From contig NZ_FNRQ01000001.1 in NCBI RefSeq assembly GCF_900107685.1, positions 868,001 through 932,000 of the forward strand: 64,000 nt of DNA, written 5' to 3'. The notes beneath the pieces are model-generated. The model did no database searches. It was not told the DNA's origin and saw only the letters and a program-made list of their open reading frames with translations. Every line of letters starts with the position of its first letter. The first letter of the stretch is position 1. This DNA comes from Paraburkholderia sartisoli. GTDB taxonomy: Bacteria > Pseudomonadota > Gammaproteobacteria > Burkholderiales > Burkholderiaceae. Below, piece after piece: positions 42,961 through 52,163 of this stretch. Both the position numbers and the translations under genes were made by a program.

Positions 42961-43992
42961 ATGAAATTGATGCACACCGCGTTTGCTGGCATGGCTGGCG
43001 CGCTCTTCGCGATTGCAGCGCACGCCACCGACATCACCGGCGCGGGCAGCACGTTTGCAGCACCGATCTACACGAAGTGGGCCGACGCCTACGCCAAAAC
43101 GGGCGGCGGCAAGGTCAATTATCAGGGTATCGGTTCGTCGGGCGGCATCAAGCAGATCGTTGCGAAGACGGTCGATTTCGCCGGCTCGGACGCCCCGCTG
43201 AAGGACGACGAACTCGCGAAGGACGGTCTGTTCCAGTTCCCGACGGTAGTCGGCGGCGTGGTGCCGGTCGTGAACATTCCGGGCGTGAAGCCGGCTGAAC
43301 TGACGCTGTCGGGCGAAGTGCTCGGCGACATCTATCTCGGCAAGATCAAGAAGTGGAACGACCCGGCGATCGCCGCGCTGAACCCGAAGGCGAAGCTGCC
43401 GGATACCGACATCGCCGTGGTTCGCCGCGCCGATGGTTCGGGCACCAGCTTCATCTGGACGAACTACCTGTCGAAGGTCAACGCGGACTGGAAGGCGAAG
43501 GTCGGCGAAGGTTCGACGGTCAACTGGCCGACGGGCACGGGCGGCAAGGGCAACGACGGCGTCGCGGCTTTCGTGCAACGTCTGCCGGGCGCAATCGGCT
43601 ACGTGGAATGGGCGTACGCGAAGCAGAACCACATGACGTACGTCGGCCTGAAGAACTCGTCGGGTACGGTGGTCGAGCCGAAGACGGAGACGTTCAAGGC
43701 AGCGGCAGCCGGCGCGGACTGGTCGAAGTCGTTCTACCAGATCCTGACGGACGAGCCGGGCAAGAACGCATGGCCGATCGTCGGCGCAACGTTCGTGCTT
43801 CTGCACACCACGCAGGACAAGGCGCCGCAAGGCACGGAAACGCTGAAGTTCTTCGACTGGGCGTTCAAGAACGGCAATCAGGCTGCGAGCGATCTGGACT
43901 ACATCTCGCTGCCGGAATCGGTCGTGTCGGAAATCCGCTCGCAATGGAAGGCGAAAATCAAGGACGCTTCGGGCAAGACGCTCGCGGATTAA
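42961..43992 (+). CDS. pstS: Periplasmic phosphate-binding protein PstS
   Basis: PstS captures inorganic phosphate for the PstCAB importer. The 343-residue protein has a signal peptide (cleavage after AHA, near residue 22) and the phosphate-binding segments [43 protein letters not shown] and [21 protein letters not shown] at 42952-42956 precedes the ATG. A four-repeat Pho box lies upstream, so it should be strongly induced in low phosphate. A hairpin between pstS and pstC would keep its message in excess. Confidence 0.97.
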   Translation: MKLMHTAFAGMAGALFAIAAHATDITGAGSTFAAPIYTKWADAYAKTGGGKVNYQGIGSSGGIKQIVAKTVDFAGSDAPLKDDELAKDGLFQFPTVVGGVVPVVNIPGVKPAELTLSGEVLGDIYLGKIKKWNDPAIAALNPKAKLPDTDIAVVRRADGSGTSFIWTNYLSKVNADWKAKVGEGSTVNWPTGTGGKGNDGVAAFVQRLPGAIGYVEWAYAKQNHMTYVGLKNSSGTVVEPKTETFKAAAAGADWSKSFYQILTDEPGKNAWPIVGATFVLLHTTQDKAPQGTETLKFFDWAFKNGNQAASDLDYISLPESVVSEIRSQWKAKIKDASGKTLAD

Positions 43993-44014
43993 ACTGTATC
44001 GTCTGACGATGTTC

Positions 44015-44046
44015 CCGCCTGGCCTCGTGTGAGGCCAGGCGGTTTT
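44015..44046 (+). terminator. Attenuating terminator between pstS and pstC
   Basis: A perfect 12-bp stem (44015-44026 and 44031-44042, loop GTGT) is followed by TTTT. Partial termination here would give more PstS than permease, as expected for binding-protein operons. Confidence 0.85.
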
Positions 44047-44110
44047 GCGGTACCGGCTGTGGCGGCATCGTGCCACGCGGCTTCAGGAATCACAGGCTCC
44101 CAAGGCTGAC

Positions 44111-45139
44111 ATGTCCGACCTTCCCATCGCGTCCAACCCGGCGTCCGGCACGCCCCGGGCCAGCGCGCCCCGTTCGAATCCGCCTGGCAGCGAGGCGCAG
44201 CAGAAAGCGCCCAGTCGCGCCGGCGACATCATTTTTGGCGGTCTCACGCGTGCGGCCGCTATCGTTACCTTATTGCTGCTCGGTGGCATTATCGTGTCGC
44301 TGATCGTGGCCTCGATGCCCACGATCCAGAAATTCGGCCTGAGCTTTCTCTGGACCTCCGAGTGGGATCCCCCAAGCGACAAGTTCGGCGCGCTCGTGCC
44401 GATCTACGGCACGATCGCCACGTCGATCATCGCGCTGATTATCGCGGTGCCGGTGAGCTTCGGCATCGCGCTGTTCCTGACTGAGCTCTCGCCCGCATGG
44501 CTGCGCCGGCCGCTCGGCATCGCGATCGAACTGCTCGCCGCGATTCCGTCGATTGTGTATGGCATGTGGGGTCTGCTGATTTTCTCGCCGATCTTCGCCG
44601 AGTATTTTGAAAAGCCGCTCGGCCATCTGCTGGGCGGCATCCCGTTTATTGGCGCGCTCTTCAGCGGCCCGCCGATTGGCATCGGCATCCTGTGTGCCGG
44701 CGTGATTCTCGCGATCATGATCATTCCGTACATCGCCTCGGTGATGCGCGACGTGTTCGAGGTCACGCCCGTGCTGCTGAAGGAATCGGCGTACGGCATC
44801 GGCTGCACCACGTGGGAAGTGATGTGGAAGATCGTGCTGCCGTTCACGAAGAGCGGGGTGATCGGCGGCGTGATGCTCGGCCTCGGTCGCGCGCTGGGCG
44901 AAACGATGGCCGTCACGTTCGTGATCGGCAACACCAATCTGCTCGATAACGTGTCGCTCTTTTCGCCGGGCAACAGCATCACCTCCGCGCTCGCCAACGA
45001 GTTCGCCGAAGCGAGCCCGGGTCTGCATACGTCGGCGCTGATGGAACTTGGCCTGATCCTGTTCGTGATCACGTTCATCGTGCTGGCGATCTCGAAGCTC
45101 ATGCTGCTTCGCCTCGAAAAAGCGGAGGGCGCGAAATGA
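44111..45139 (+). CDS. pstC: Phosphate ABC transporter permease PstC
   Basis: PstC is one of the two inner-membrane channel subunits of the phosphate importer. The 342-residue protein has six or so membrane helices and the EAA loop that meets PstB, seen as [20 protein letters not shown] and [14 protein letters not shown]. The first 40 residues are polar and Pro/Ser-rich, so a later start cannot be excluded. Its 3' end overlaps pstA by four bases (ATGA), showing translational coupling. Confidence 0.96.
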   Translation: MSDLPIASNPASGTPRASAPRSNPPGSEAQQKAPSRAGDIIFGGLTRAAAIVTLLLLGGIIVSLIVASMPTIQKFGLSFLWTSEWDPPSDKFGALVPIYGTIATSIIALIIAVPVSFGIALFLTELSPAWLRRPLGIAIELLAAIPSIVYGMWGLLIFSPIFAEYFEKPLGHLLGGIPFIGALFSGPPIGIGILCAGVILAIMIIPYIASVMRDVFEVTPVLLKESAYGIGCTTWEVMWKIVLPFTKSGVIGGVMLGLGRALGETMAVTFVIGNTNLLDNVSLFSPGNSITSALANEFAEASPGLHTSALMELGLILFVITFIVLAISKLMLLRLEKAEGAK

Positions 45140-46029
45140 GCCAGCCCATGAACATGCCCGGCTCGACCGATAGCGCCACGCTCGAAGCGATGCGCAACCG
45201 CCTGCAGCGGCGTCGCCGCGCGACCAATGCGGTCGCGCTGACGCTGTCGCTCGCCGCGATGGCGTTCGGCCTGCTGTGGCTGATCTGGATTCTGTATACG
45301 ACACTGCATCTGGGCGTCGGCGGCCTGTCGGTGGAGCTGTTCACGCAGTCGACCCCGCCGCCGAATACCGATGGCGGCGGTCTCGCGAACGCGATCGTCG
45401 GCAGCCTGATGCTGGTGCTGCTCGCCACGTTCATCGGCACGCCGATCGGCATCCTGGCGGGCGTCTATCTCGCGGAATACGGCCAGAAGCGCTGGCTGGC
45501 GAGCGTCACGCGCTTCATCAACGACATCCTGCTGTCGGCGCCTTCGATTGTCGTCGGCCTCTTCGTGTACGCGCTGATGGTCGCGAAACTCGGGCACTTC
45601 AGCGGCTGGGCGGGCGTGGTTGCGCTTGCGCTGCTGCAGATTCCGATCGTGATCCGCACGACCGAAAACATGCTGAAGCTGGTGCCGAACGCGCTGCGCG
45701 AAGCCGCTTTCGCACTCGGCACGCCGAAGTGGAAGATGGTGATGTCGATCACGCTGAAGGCGTCGATCGCGGGCATCGTGACGGGCGTGCTGCTGGGCGT
45801 CGCGCGGATTGCCGGCGAAACGGCGCCGCTCCTCTTCACGGCGCTTTCGAACCAGTTCTTTACGTGGAACATGAACCAGCCGGTCGCCAACCTGCCCGTC
45901 ACGATCTTCAAGTTCGCGATGAGCCCGTTTGCGCAATGGCAATCGCTCGCATGGGCGGGTGTGTTCCTGATCACGCTCGGGGTGCTCGGTCTGAACATCC
46001 TCGCGCGCACGATCTTCTCGAACAAGTAA
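45136..46029 (+). CDS. pstA: Phosphate ABC transporter permease PstA
   Basis: PstA is the second channel subunit of the phosphate importer. The 297-residue protein has six hydrophobic helices and the EAA-type loop [20 protein letters not shown] with [14 protein letters not shown]. It overlaps pstC by four bases and precedes pstB by 22 bases in the pst operon. Confidence 0.96.
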   Translation: MSQPMNMPGSTDSATLEAMRNRLQRRRRATNAVALTLSLAAMAFGLLWLIWILYTTLHLGVGGLSVELFTQSTPPPNTDGGGLANAIVGSLMLVLLATFIGTPIGILAGVYLAEYGQKRWLASVTRFINDILLSAPSIVVGLFVYALMVAKLGHFSGWAGVVALALLQIPIVIRTTENMLKLVPNALREAAFALGTPKWKMVMSITLKASIAGIVTGVLLGVARIAGETAPLLFTALSNQFFTWNMNQPVANLPVTIFKFAMSPFAQWQSLAWAGVFLITLGVLGLNILARTIFSNK

Positions 46030-46051
46030 TGAGTTACGGCGGAGTCATCCG

Positions 46052-46900
46052 ATGAACATGGCAGAAAGTCACCTCAACACGGCCGCGCGTCCCGCGGCGC
46101 CCGCCGGCTCCGGTCCCGTGGAGGGCGACGGCGCGCTCGCGCCCGCCGCGCCGAAGATCGAGGTCAACGACCTGAACTTCTTCTACGGCAAGTATCACGC
46201 GCTGAAGAACATCAACCTGCGCATTCCCGAAGGCAAGGTGACCGCGTTCATCGGCCCGTCGGGCTGCGGCAAGTCCACGCTGCTGCGCACGTTCAACAAG
46301 ATGTTCGCGCTCTATCCGGAGCAGCACGCGGAAGGCGAAATCCTGATGGACGGCGAAAACCTGCTCACGTCCAAACGCGACATTTCGCTGTTGCGCGCGC
46401 GCATCGGCATGGTGTTCCAGAAGCCGACGCCGTTTCCGATGTCGATTTACGACAACATCGCGTTCGGCGTGAAAATGTTCGAGACGCTGTCGCGCCCGGA
46501 AATGGACGACCGCGTGGAATGGGCGCTGACGAAAGCCGCGCTGTGGAACGAAGTGAAGGACAAGCTCGGCCAGAGCGGCTACGGTCTGTCCGGCGGCCAG
46601 CAGCAGCGCCTGTGCATTGCGCGCGGGATCGCGATCCGTCCGGAAGTGCTGCTGCTCGACGAACCGTGCTCGGCGCTCGATCCGATTTCGACGGGCCGTA
46701 TCGAAGAGCTGATCGCGGAACTGAAGAGCGACTACACGGTAGTGATCGTCACCCACAACATGCAGCAGGCCGCGCGTTGTTCGGACTACACTGCTTATAT
46801 GTACCTTGGTGAGCTGATCGAATTCGGCGACACCGAACGGATTTTCATCAAGCCGGTCCGCAAGGAAACGGAAGACTACATTACCGGCCGCTTCGGCTGA
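46052..46900 (+). CDS. pstB: Phosphate ABC transporter ATPase PstB
   Basis: PstB powers phosphate import. The 282-residue protein carries Walker [10 protein letters not shown], the Q-loop [15 protein letters not shown], signature [14 protein letters not shown], Walker [16 protein letters not shown] and H-loop [11 protein letters not shown]. About 25 residues at the N-terminus are Ala/Pro-rich and extend beyond the usual family start ([17 protein letters not shown]). It is followed by phoU. Confidence 0.97.
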   Translation: MNMAESHLNTAARPAAPAGSGPVEGDGALAPAAPKIEVNDLNFFYGKYHALKNINLRIPEGKVTAFIGPSGCGKSTLLRTFNKMFALYPEQHAEGEILMDGENLLTSKRDISLLRARIGMVFQKPTPFPMSIYDNIAFGVKMFETLSRPEMDDRVEWALTKAALWNEVKDKLGQSGYGLSGGQQQRLCIARGIAIRPEVLLLDEPCSALDPISTGRIEELIAELKSDYTVVIVTHNMQQAARCSDYTAYMYLGELIEFGDTERIFIKPVRKETEDYITGRFG

Positions 46901-46984
46901 TCGCGCGGCACACGCCGCCGCACGGCGAACACAAGCGAAGCACAAGAGCGCAAGAGCGCGATGCACGCGCACCAGGAGCACGAC

Positions 46985-47689
46985 ATGTCCGACAAACACC
47001 TTTCCAGCCAGTTCGACGCCGATCTGAATCTCGTTTCATCGAAGGTGCTCGAAATGGGCGGCCTTGTTGAATCGCAGATCGTGAAGGCGATGGAAGCGCT
47101 GAACAACTTCGACCTCGATATCGCCGAGCAGGTGATTACCGCCGAAGAGCGTCTGAACAAGATGGAAGTCGATATCGACGAGGAATGCAGCAACATCATC
47201 GCGCGCCGCCAGCCGGCCGCGCGTGACCTGCGTCTCCTGATCGCGATCTCGAAGACCATCACGAATCTCGAACGCGCCGGCGACGAAGCCGAGAAGATCG
47301 CGAAGCGCACCAAGCGTCTGATGGAAGACGGCGCGTCGCGCACGATCAACATCGCCGAAATCAAGCTGTCGGGCGAAATGGCCGTGACGATCCTGCGCCG
47401 CGCGCTCGATGCGTTCGCGCGTCTCGACACGGTCGCCGCCGCGCAGATCGTGCGCGACGACAAGGCGATCGACGAGGAATTCCGCGCGTTCGTGCGCAAG
47501 CTGATTTCGTACATGACGGAAGATCCGCGCTCGATTTCGGTCGGCCTCGATTTCCTGTTCATCGCGAAGGCGATCGAGCGGATCGGCGACCACGCGAAGA
47601 ACATCGCCGAGTTCATCATTTACATCGTGAAGGGCACGGACGTGCGACACCAGTCGCGCGACGCGCTCGAACGCGAAGCGCTTAGCTAA
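46985..47689 (+). CDS. phoU: Phosphate signalling protein PhoU
   Basis: PhoU is a cytoplasmic helical-bundle protein that links the Pst transporter to PhoR and dampens Pho signalling when phosphate is plentiful. The 234 residues form two three-helix repeats with metal-binding E/D motifs, such as KMEVDIDEECSNIIARRQPA and AIERIGDHAKNIAEFI. The ATG at 46985 (MSDKHLSSQFDADLN) is the family start. phoB begins 21 bases downstream. Confidence 0.97.
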   Translation: MSDKHLSSQFDADLNLVSSKVLEMGGLVESQIVKAMEALNNFDLDIAEQVITAEERLNKMEVDIDEECSNIIARRQPAARDLRLLIAISKTITNLERAGDEAEKIAKRTKRLMEDGASRTINIAEIKLSGEMAVTILRRALDAFARLDTVAAAQIVRDDKAIDEEFRAFVRKLISYMTEDPRSISVGLDFLFIAKAIERIGDHAKNIAEFIIYIVKGTDVRHQSRDALEREALS

Positions 47690-47710
47690 CCCCGTCACAA
47701 GGATACTGAG

Positions 47711-48418
47711 GTGCCGATGCCCAGCAGCATTCTCGTCATCGAGGACGAGCCCGCTATTTCCGAACTGATTTCGGTGAATCTCCAGCACGCGGGACATTGT
47801 CCGATCCGCGCGTACAACGCCGAGCAGGCGCAGAACCTGATCAGCGACGTGCTGCCCGATCTCGTCCTGCTCGACTGGATGTTGCCGGGCAAGTCGGGCA
47901 TCGCGTTTGCCCGCGACCTGCGCAACAACGAGCGCACGAAGCACATTCCGATCATCATGCTGACCGCGCGCGGCGACGAGCAGGACAAGGTACACGGCCT
48001 CGAAATCGGCGCCGACGACTACGTGACCAAGCCGTTTTCGCCGAAGGAATTGATGGCGCGGATCAAGGCCGTGCTGCGCCGCCGCGCGCCGCAGCTGACC
48101 GAGGATCTCGTCGCGATCAACGGCCTGAAGCTCGATCCGGCAACACATCGCGTGGCCGCGCACGCCGAGGGCAGCGAGATCAAGCTCGACCTCGGCCCGA
48201 CCGAATTCCGTCTGCTGCATTTTTTCATGACGCATCCGGAGCGCGTGCATAGCCGCACACAGCTGCTCGATCAGGTGTGGGGCGATCACGTGTTCGTCGA
48301 GGAACGCACGGTCGACGTACACATCAAGCGCCTGCGTGCGGCACTGAAGCCGGCCGGGTGCGATGCTATGATTGAAACGGTACGCGGCAGCGGCTACCGG
48401 CTGGCGAAAAGCGCCTGA
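47711..48418 (+). CDS. phoB: Phosphate response regulator PhoB
   Basis: PhoB activates the Pho regulon when phosphorylated by PhoR. The 235-residue protein has a receiver domain (ILVIEDEPA, phospho-Asp in VLLDWMLPGKSG, Lys in VTKPFSPKELMAR) and a winged-helix OmpR-type DNA-binding domain (TRTQLLDQVWGDHVFVEERT). The GTG at 47711 has AAGGA seven bases before it; the ATG at 47717 is the alternative and gives the more usual MPSSILVIEDE. phoR follows after 110 bases. Confidence 0.97.
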   Translation: MPMPSSILVIEDEPAISELISVNLQHAGHCPIRAYNAEQAQNLISDVLPDLVLLDWMLPGKSGIAFARDLRNNERTKHIPIIMLTARGDEQDKVHGLEIGADDYVTKPFSPKELMARIKAVLRRRAPQLTEDLVAINGLKLDPATHRVAAHAEGSEIKLDLGPTEFRLLHFFMTHPERVHSRTQLLDQVWGDHVFVEERTVDVHIKRLRAALKPAGCDAMIETVRGSGYRLAKSA

Positions 48419-48528
48419 CGGTCGCGCGTAACCCGCAACATCGCTGCAACATCGGGAACACCGGCAATCACGTGCGGCGCTGCGAGGGTTGCGTCGCGGC
48501 GTCTGAATTTCTCTTCGATCGGTAGACC

Positions 48529-49842
48529 ATGAACGTCATCTGGGCGCGCTCCATCGTGTCGCTCGTGTTGCTCGCGATCGCATGTGCGGGCGTTGGCATG
48601 CTCGTGAACGTCAAGGCGGCGTTGATCCTCGCGATCGTCATGCTCGCCGCGCAAACGTGCTTCAGCACGTTCCACAAGCAGCGTCTGTGGCGTCTGCTCG
48701 ACGCGCCGGTGTATGGCGAGGTGCCGAGTGCGCCAGGCGTCTGGGGCGAAATCTACTACCGGCTGCACAAGCTCGCGAAGCGCTGGCATGCGCAGGTGCG
48801 CCAGGTCGAGCAGCAGCATTCGCGTTTTATCCAGGCCATCCAGGCGTCGCCGAACGGCGTCGCGATGCTCGACGATCACGATCAGATCGAGTGGTGCAAC
48901 GCGATCTCGGAAGTGCATTTCGGTCTCGACGCGAAACGCGACCTGCGTCAGCACATCACGCATCTCGTGCGTCAGCCGGACTTCGTCAAATACCTGAATT
49001 CGCATCTCTACGAAGAGATGCTGATCATGCGCGGCATGGGCGAGAAGCGTCAGAACGTGCTTTCCGTGCAGGTGTTTCCGTACGGCGAGAATCGCAAGCT
49101 CGTGCTGTCGCAGGACATCACCGAACTCGAACGCACCGACGCGATGCGGCGCGACTTCGTCGCGAACGTTTCGCACGAACTGAAAACGCCGCTTACCGTG
49201 CTGTCGGGTTTTCTCGAGACGGTGCGCGAGTTGCCGCTCCCGGAGTCGGAGCGCATGCGGTATCTGGAACTGATGGAGCAGCAGGCGTTGCGCATGCGGC
49301 ACATCGTGAGCGACCTGCTGGTGCTGGCCACGCTCGAAGGGGACAGCAAGCCGCCCAGCGAGCAGATGGTCGACATGCGCGCGGTGATCCGTCACGTGCA
49401 GGACGACGCGGAAAACCTGTCGGGCAAGCGGCACGTCATCACGTTTGATATCGACGAAGGGCTGACGGTGACGGGCGTCGAAACCGAAATCCTGAGCGCG
49501 CTCGGCAATCTCGTCACGAACGCGATTCACTACACGCCGGATGGCGGCAGGATCCACGTCGACTGGCGGGCGAACGGCGGCAGCGCGGTGTTTTCCGTCA
49601 CCGACAGCGGCCCGGGTATTCCGGCGACGGATATTCCGCGCCTGACGGAGCGGTTCTATCGCGTCGATCGCAGCCGCTCGCGCGACACAGGCGGCACGGG
49701 ACTCGGGCTTGCCATCGTCAAGCACGTGCTGCAACGGCACGACGCGCAGCTGGAAGTGAAAAGCGAAGTGGGGCGCGGCAGCACCTTCACGGTGCGCTTC
49801 CCGGCGTCGCGCACGGCTCGGCGGCAGCCCGCGCCGGCCTGA
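48529..49842 (+). CDS. phoR: Phosphate regulon sensor kinase PhoR
   Basis: PhoR is the inner-membrane histidine kinase for PhoB. The 437-residue protein begins with two close membrane helices (about 5-40) and no large periplasmic domain. A PAS domain (about 95-195) and the dimerisation helix with phospho-His in FVANVSHELKTPLTVLSGFL follow. The ATPase domain has the N box NLVTNAIHYTPDGG and the G boxes DSGPGIP and GGTGLGLAIVKH. Sensing is expected through Pst and PhoU. Confidence 0.97.
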   Translation: MNVIWARSIVSLVLLAIACAGVGMLVNVKAALILAIVMLAAQTCFSTFHKQRLWRLLDAPVYGEVPSAPGVWGEIYYRLHKLAKRWHAQVRQVEQQHSRFIQAIQASPNGVAMLDDHDQIEWCNAISEVHFGLDAKRDLRQHITHLVRQPDFVKYLNSHLYEEMLIMRGMGEKRQNVLSVQVFPYGENRKLVLSQDITELERTDAMRRDFVANVSHELKTPLTVLSGFLETVRELPLPESERMRYLELMEQQALRMRHIVSDLLVLATLEGDSKPPSEQMVDMRAVIRHVQDDAENLSGKRHVITFDIDEGLTVTGVETEILSALGNLVTNAIHYTPDGGRIHVDWRANGGSAVFSVTDSGPGIPATDIPRLTERFYRVDRSRSRDTGGTGLGLAIVKHVLQRHDAQLEVKSEVGRGSTFTVRFPASRTARRQPAPA

Positions 49843-49893
49843 GCCGCGGGCGCGAGCCCGGCGGCACCGGAGCGGCGCCGCGTGCCAGTTACC

Positions 49894-51957
49894 TTATGAA
49901 CAGAAGCGCGCGAGCAGGCCCATCTGCGCGTTTCGCGACGATTTCCCGGGACGACGGCGACGGTAGTGGCCGTCGCTTTGCATCAGCCACGCGGCCTGGT
50001 TGTCGCCGAGAAGCGCCGACAGGCCTTCTGCGATCACGCGCCGTTTCAGGCGCCGGTTGTTGACCGGAAACGCCACTTCGACGCGACGGAAGAAGTTGCG
50101 ATCCATCCAGTCCGCGCTCGACAGATAGACCTGCTCCTCGCCGTCCGCATAGAAGTAGTAGATGCGGTGATGTTCGAGAAAACGTCCGACGATCGAGCGC
50201 ACCGTGATGTTCTCCGACAGCCCCGGCACGCCCGGCTGCAACGAGCAGACGCCGCGCACGATCAGGTCGATTTTCACGCCCGCGCGCGACGCCTCGTACA
50301 GCTCCGTGATGACCGTCGGTTCCAGCAGCGCATTCATCTTCGCGACGATGCGCGCCTTGCGGCCCGCGCGCGCATGATCGGCTTCGGCGCGGATCGCCTC
50401 CACGAGCTTCGGATGCAGCGTGAACGGCGATTGCCACAACTCGTGCAGCTTCAGTTCGCCGCCGATGCCCGTCAGTTGCTGGAACACGTGATGCACGTCC
50501 TCGCAGATTTTCTGGTCGGCGGTCATCAGGCCGAAGTCGGTATACAGCCGGGCCGTGCGCGGATGATAGTTGCCGGTGCCGAGGTGGGCGTAGCGCTTGA
50601 GCGTCGACTTGCCGTTCACCGAGACGCGCCGCACGATCAGCATCATCTTCGCGTGGCACTTGTGGCCGACCACGCCATACACGACGTGCGCGCCCACCGC
50701 TTCGAGCTGCGACGCCCAGTTGATGTTCGTCTCTTCGTCGAAGCGCGCGAGCAGCTCGACGACCACCGTCACTTCCTTGCCGTTGCGCGCGGCCTGCATG
50801 AGCGCGTCCATCAGCGGCGAATCGGTGCCGGTGCGGTAGATCGTCTGCTTGATCGCGACGACGTTGGGATCTTTCGCCGCCTGCAGCAGCAGTTCGAGCA
50901 CCGGCTGGAAGCTCTCGTACGGATGATGCAGCAGCACGTCGCCCTGATCGATCACGTCGAAGAGGCTCGCGCTGTTGGCAACCTGCTTCGGAATGGCGGG
51001 AATGTGCGGCACGAACTTGAGATCGGGCCGGTCCACCATCTCGGGCAACTGCATGAGCCGCACGAGATTGACCGGGCCGTCGACGAAATAGCAGTCTTTC
51101 GCGGAGAGTCCGCTTTCGTCGAGCAGGCGCTGCGCGAGATGCGCCGGCGTTTCCGCCGACACTTCGAGGCGCACCGCGTTGCCGAGATGTCGCGCGGGCA
51201 GTTCGCCCTGCAGCGCGACTCGCAGATTGGTGATTTCGTCTTCGTCGACGAAGAGCTCGCTGTTGCGCGTGATCCGGAACTGGTTGCAGCTGCGCACGAT
51301 GAGACTCGGGAACAGTTCGTTCACGAAACGTTGCAGGAGCGAACTCAGCAGCACGAAGCCATGCGGATAGCCCGACAGTTCCCGCGGCATGCGCACGAGC
51401 CGCGGCAGCGCGCGTGGCGCCTGCACGATGCCCATCATCGCCTGGCGGCCGAACGCATCCTTGCCTTCCAGCTCGACGACGAAATTCAGGCTCTTGTTCA
51501 GCACGCGCGGAAACGGATGCGCGGGATCGAGGCCGATCGGCGTCAAAACCGGCAGCAGTTCGTCGAAGAAGTAATTGCGCGCCCATTCGGTCTGCGCTTC
51601 GTTCCACGCTTCGGTGCCGTGGAAATAGATGCCTTCTTCCTCGAGGGCGGTGAGCACGGTGTCGTGCAGCATCGTGTACTGGCGATGCACGAGTTTCTGC
51701 GCGCGCTCGACCACGAGGTCGTATACGTGCTGCAGCGACATGCCGTCGGGCGAGAGCGCGCCCGGGTTGTCGCGCATCTGCTCATGGAGACCCGCCATCC
51801 GGACCTCGAAGAATTCATCGAGGTTGCTGCTGGTGATACAGATAAAGCGCAGGCGTTCCAGCAGCGGCACGGCGGGGTCCGCGGCTTGCGCCAGAACTCG
51901 CTCGTTGAAACCTAGAATGCCCAGTTCGCGATTCAGAAGAGGGTAGCGGATGGACAT
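49894..51957 (-). CDS. ppk: Polyphosphate kinase 1
   Basis: PPK1 makes polyphosphate from ATP, with autophosphorylation on a conserved His. The 687-residue protein has the N-terminal helical domain (LNRELGILGFNERVLAQA), the head domain, and PLD-like catalytic domains that contain ARFDEETNINWASQLE, HLGTGNYHPRTARLYTDFGL and VRGVCSLQPGVPGLSENI. I chose the ATG at 51957 (MSIRYPLLNREL); the upstream 20 codons overlap the promoter region. It is divergent from ppx, with a Pho-box-like array between them. Confidence 0.97.
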   Translation of the reverse strand: MSIRYPLLNRELGILGFNERVLAQAADPAVPLLERLRFICITSSNLDEFFEVRMAGLHEQMRDNPGALSPDGMSLQHVYDLVVERAQKLVHRQYTMLHDTVLTALEEEGIYFHGTEAWNEAQTEWARNYFFDELLPVLTPIGLDPAHPFPRVLNKSLNFVVELEGKDAFGRQAMMGIVQAPRALPRLVRMPRELSGYPHGFVLLSSLLQRFVNELFPSLIVRSCNQFRITRNSELFVDEDEITNLRVALQGELPARHLGNAVRLEVSAETPAHLAQRLLDESGLSAKDCYFVDGPVNLVRLMQLPEMVDRPDLKFVPHIPAIPKQVANSASLFDVIDQGDVLLHHPYESFQPVLELLLQAAKDPNVVAIKQTIYRTGTDSPLMDALMQAARNGKEVTVVVELLARFDEETNINWASQLEAVGAHVVYGVVGHKCHAKMMLIVRRVSVNGKSTLKRYAHLGTGNYHPRTARLYTDFGLMTADQKICEDVHHVFQQLTGIGGELKLHELWQSPFTLHPKLVEAIRAEADHARAGRKARIVAKMNALLEPTVITELYEASRAGVKIDLIVRGVCSLQPGVPGLSENITVRSIVGRFLEHHRIYYFYADGEEQVYLSSADWMDRNFFRRVEVAFPVNNRRLKRRVIAEGLSALLGDNQAAWLMQSDGHYRRRRPGKSSRNAQMGLLARFCS

Positions 51958-52007
51958 CGGCAGCGAGAATGGATGATTGTCAGTTAGTAACTCGAAAGGA
52001 CGCTCGG

Positions 52008-52056
52008 AAATTCTCACAGTATGATGACGTTCTCATGACATTCACGAATGTCATGA
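52008..52056 (-). promoter_or_regulatory. Candidate Pho box facing ppk, overlapping a 24-bp palindrome
   Basis: Read on the minus strand, three 11-base units follow each other: TGTCATGAGAA (52040-52030), CGTCATCATAC (52029-52019) and TGTGAGAATTT (52018-52008), resembling PhoB half-sites. Overlapping them is a perfect 24-bp palindrome with arms TCATGACATTCA and TGAATGTCATGA equivalents (52033-52056). Both lie 50-100 bases before ppk. Confidence 0.65.
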
Positions 52057-52163
52057 ATATTACGCCGTATCGGCTGCCTGTCGTGAATTCGACCCAGTGT
52101 ATATGGGACCATGGCGCACCCACAACCGCGAGGGGTGACATCGTGAGGACCAGTACGCTTAAA

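Noticed and set aside
49966-51915. 649-residue plus-strand frame opposite ppk
   Set aside because: Mirror of ppk without any motif.
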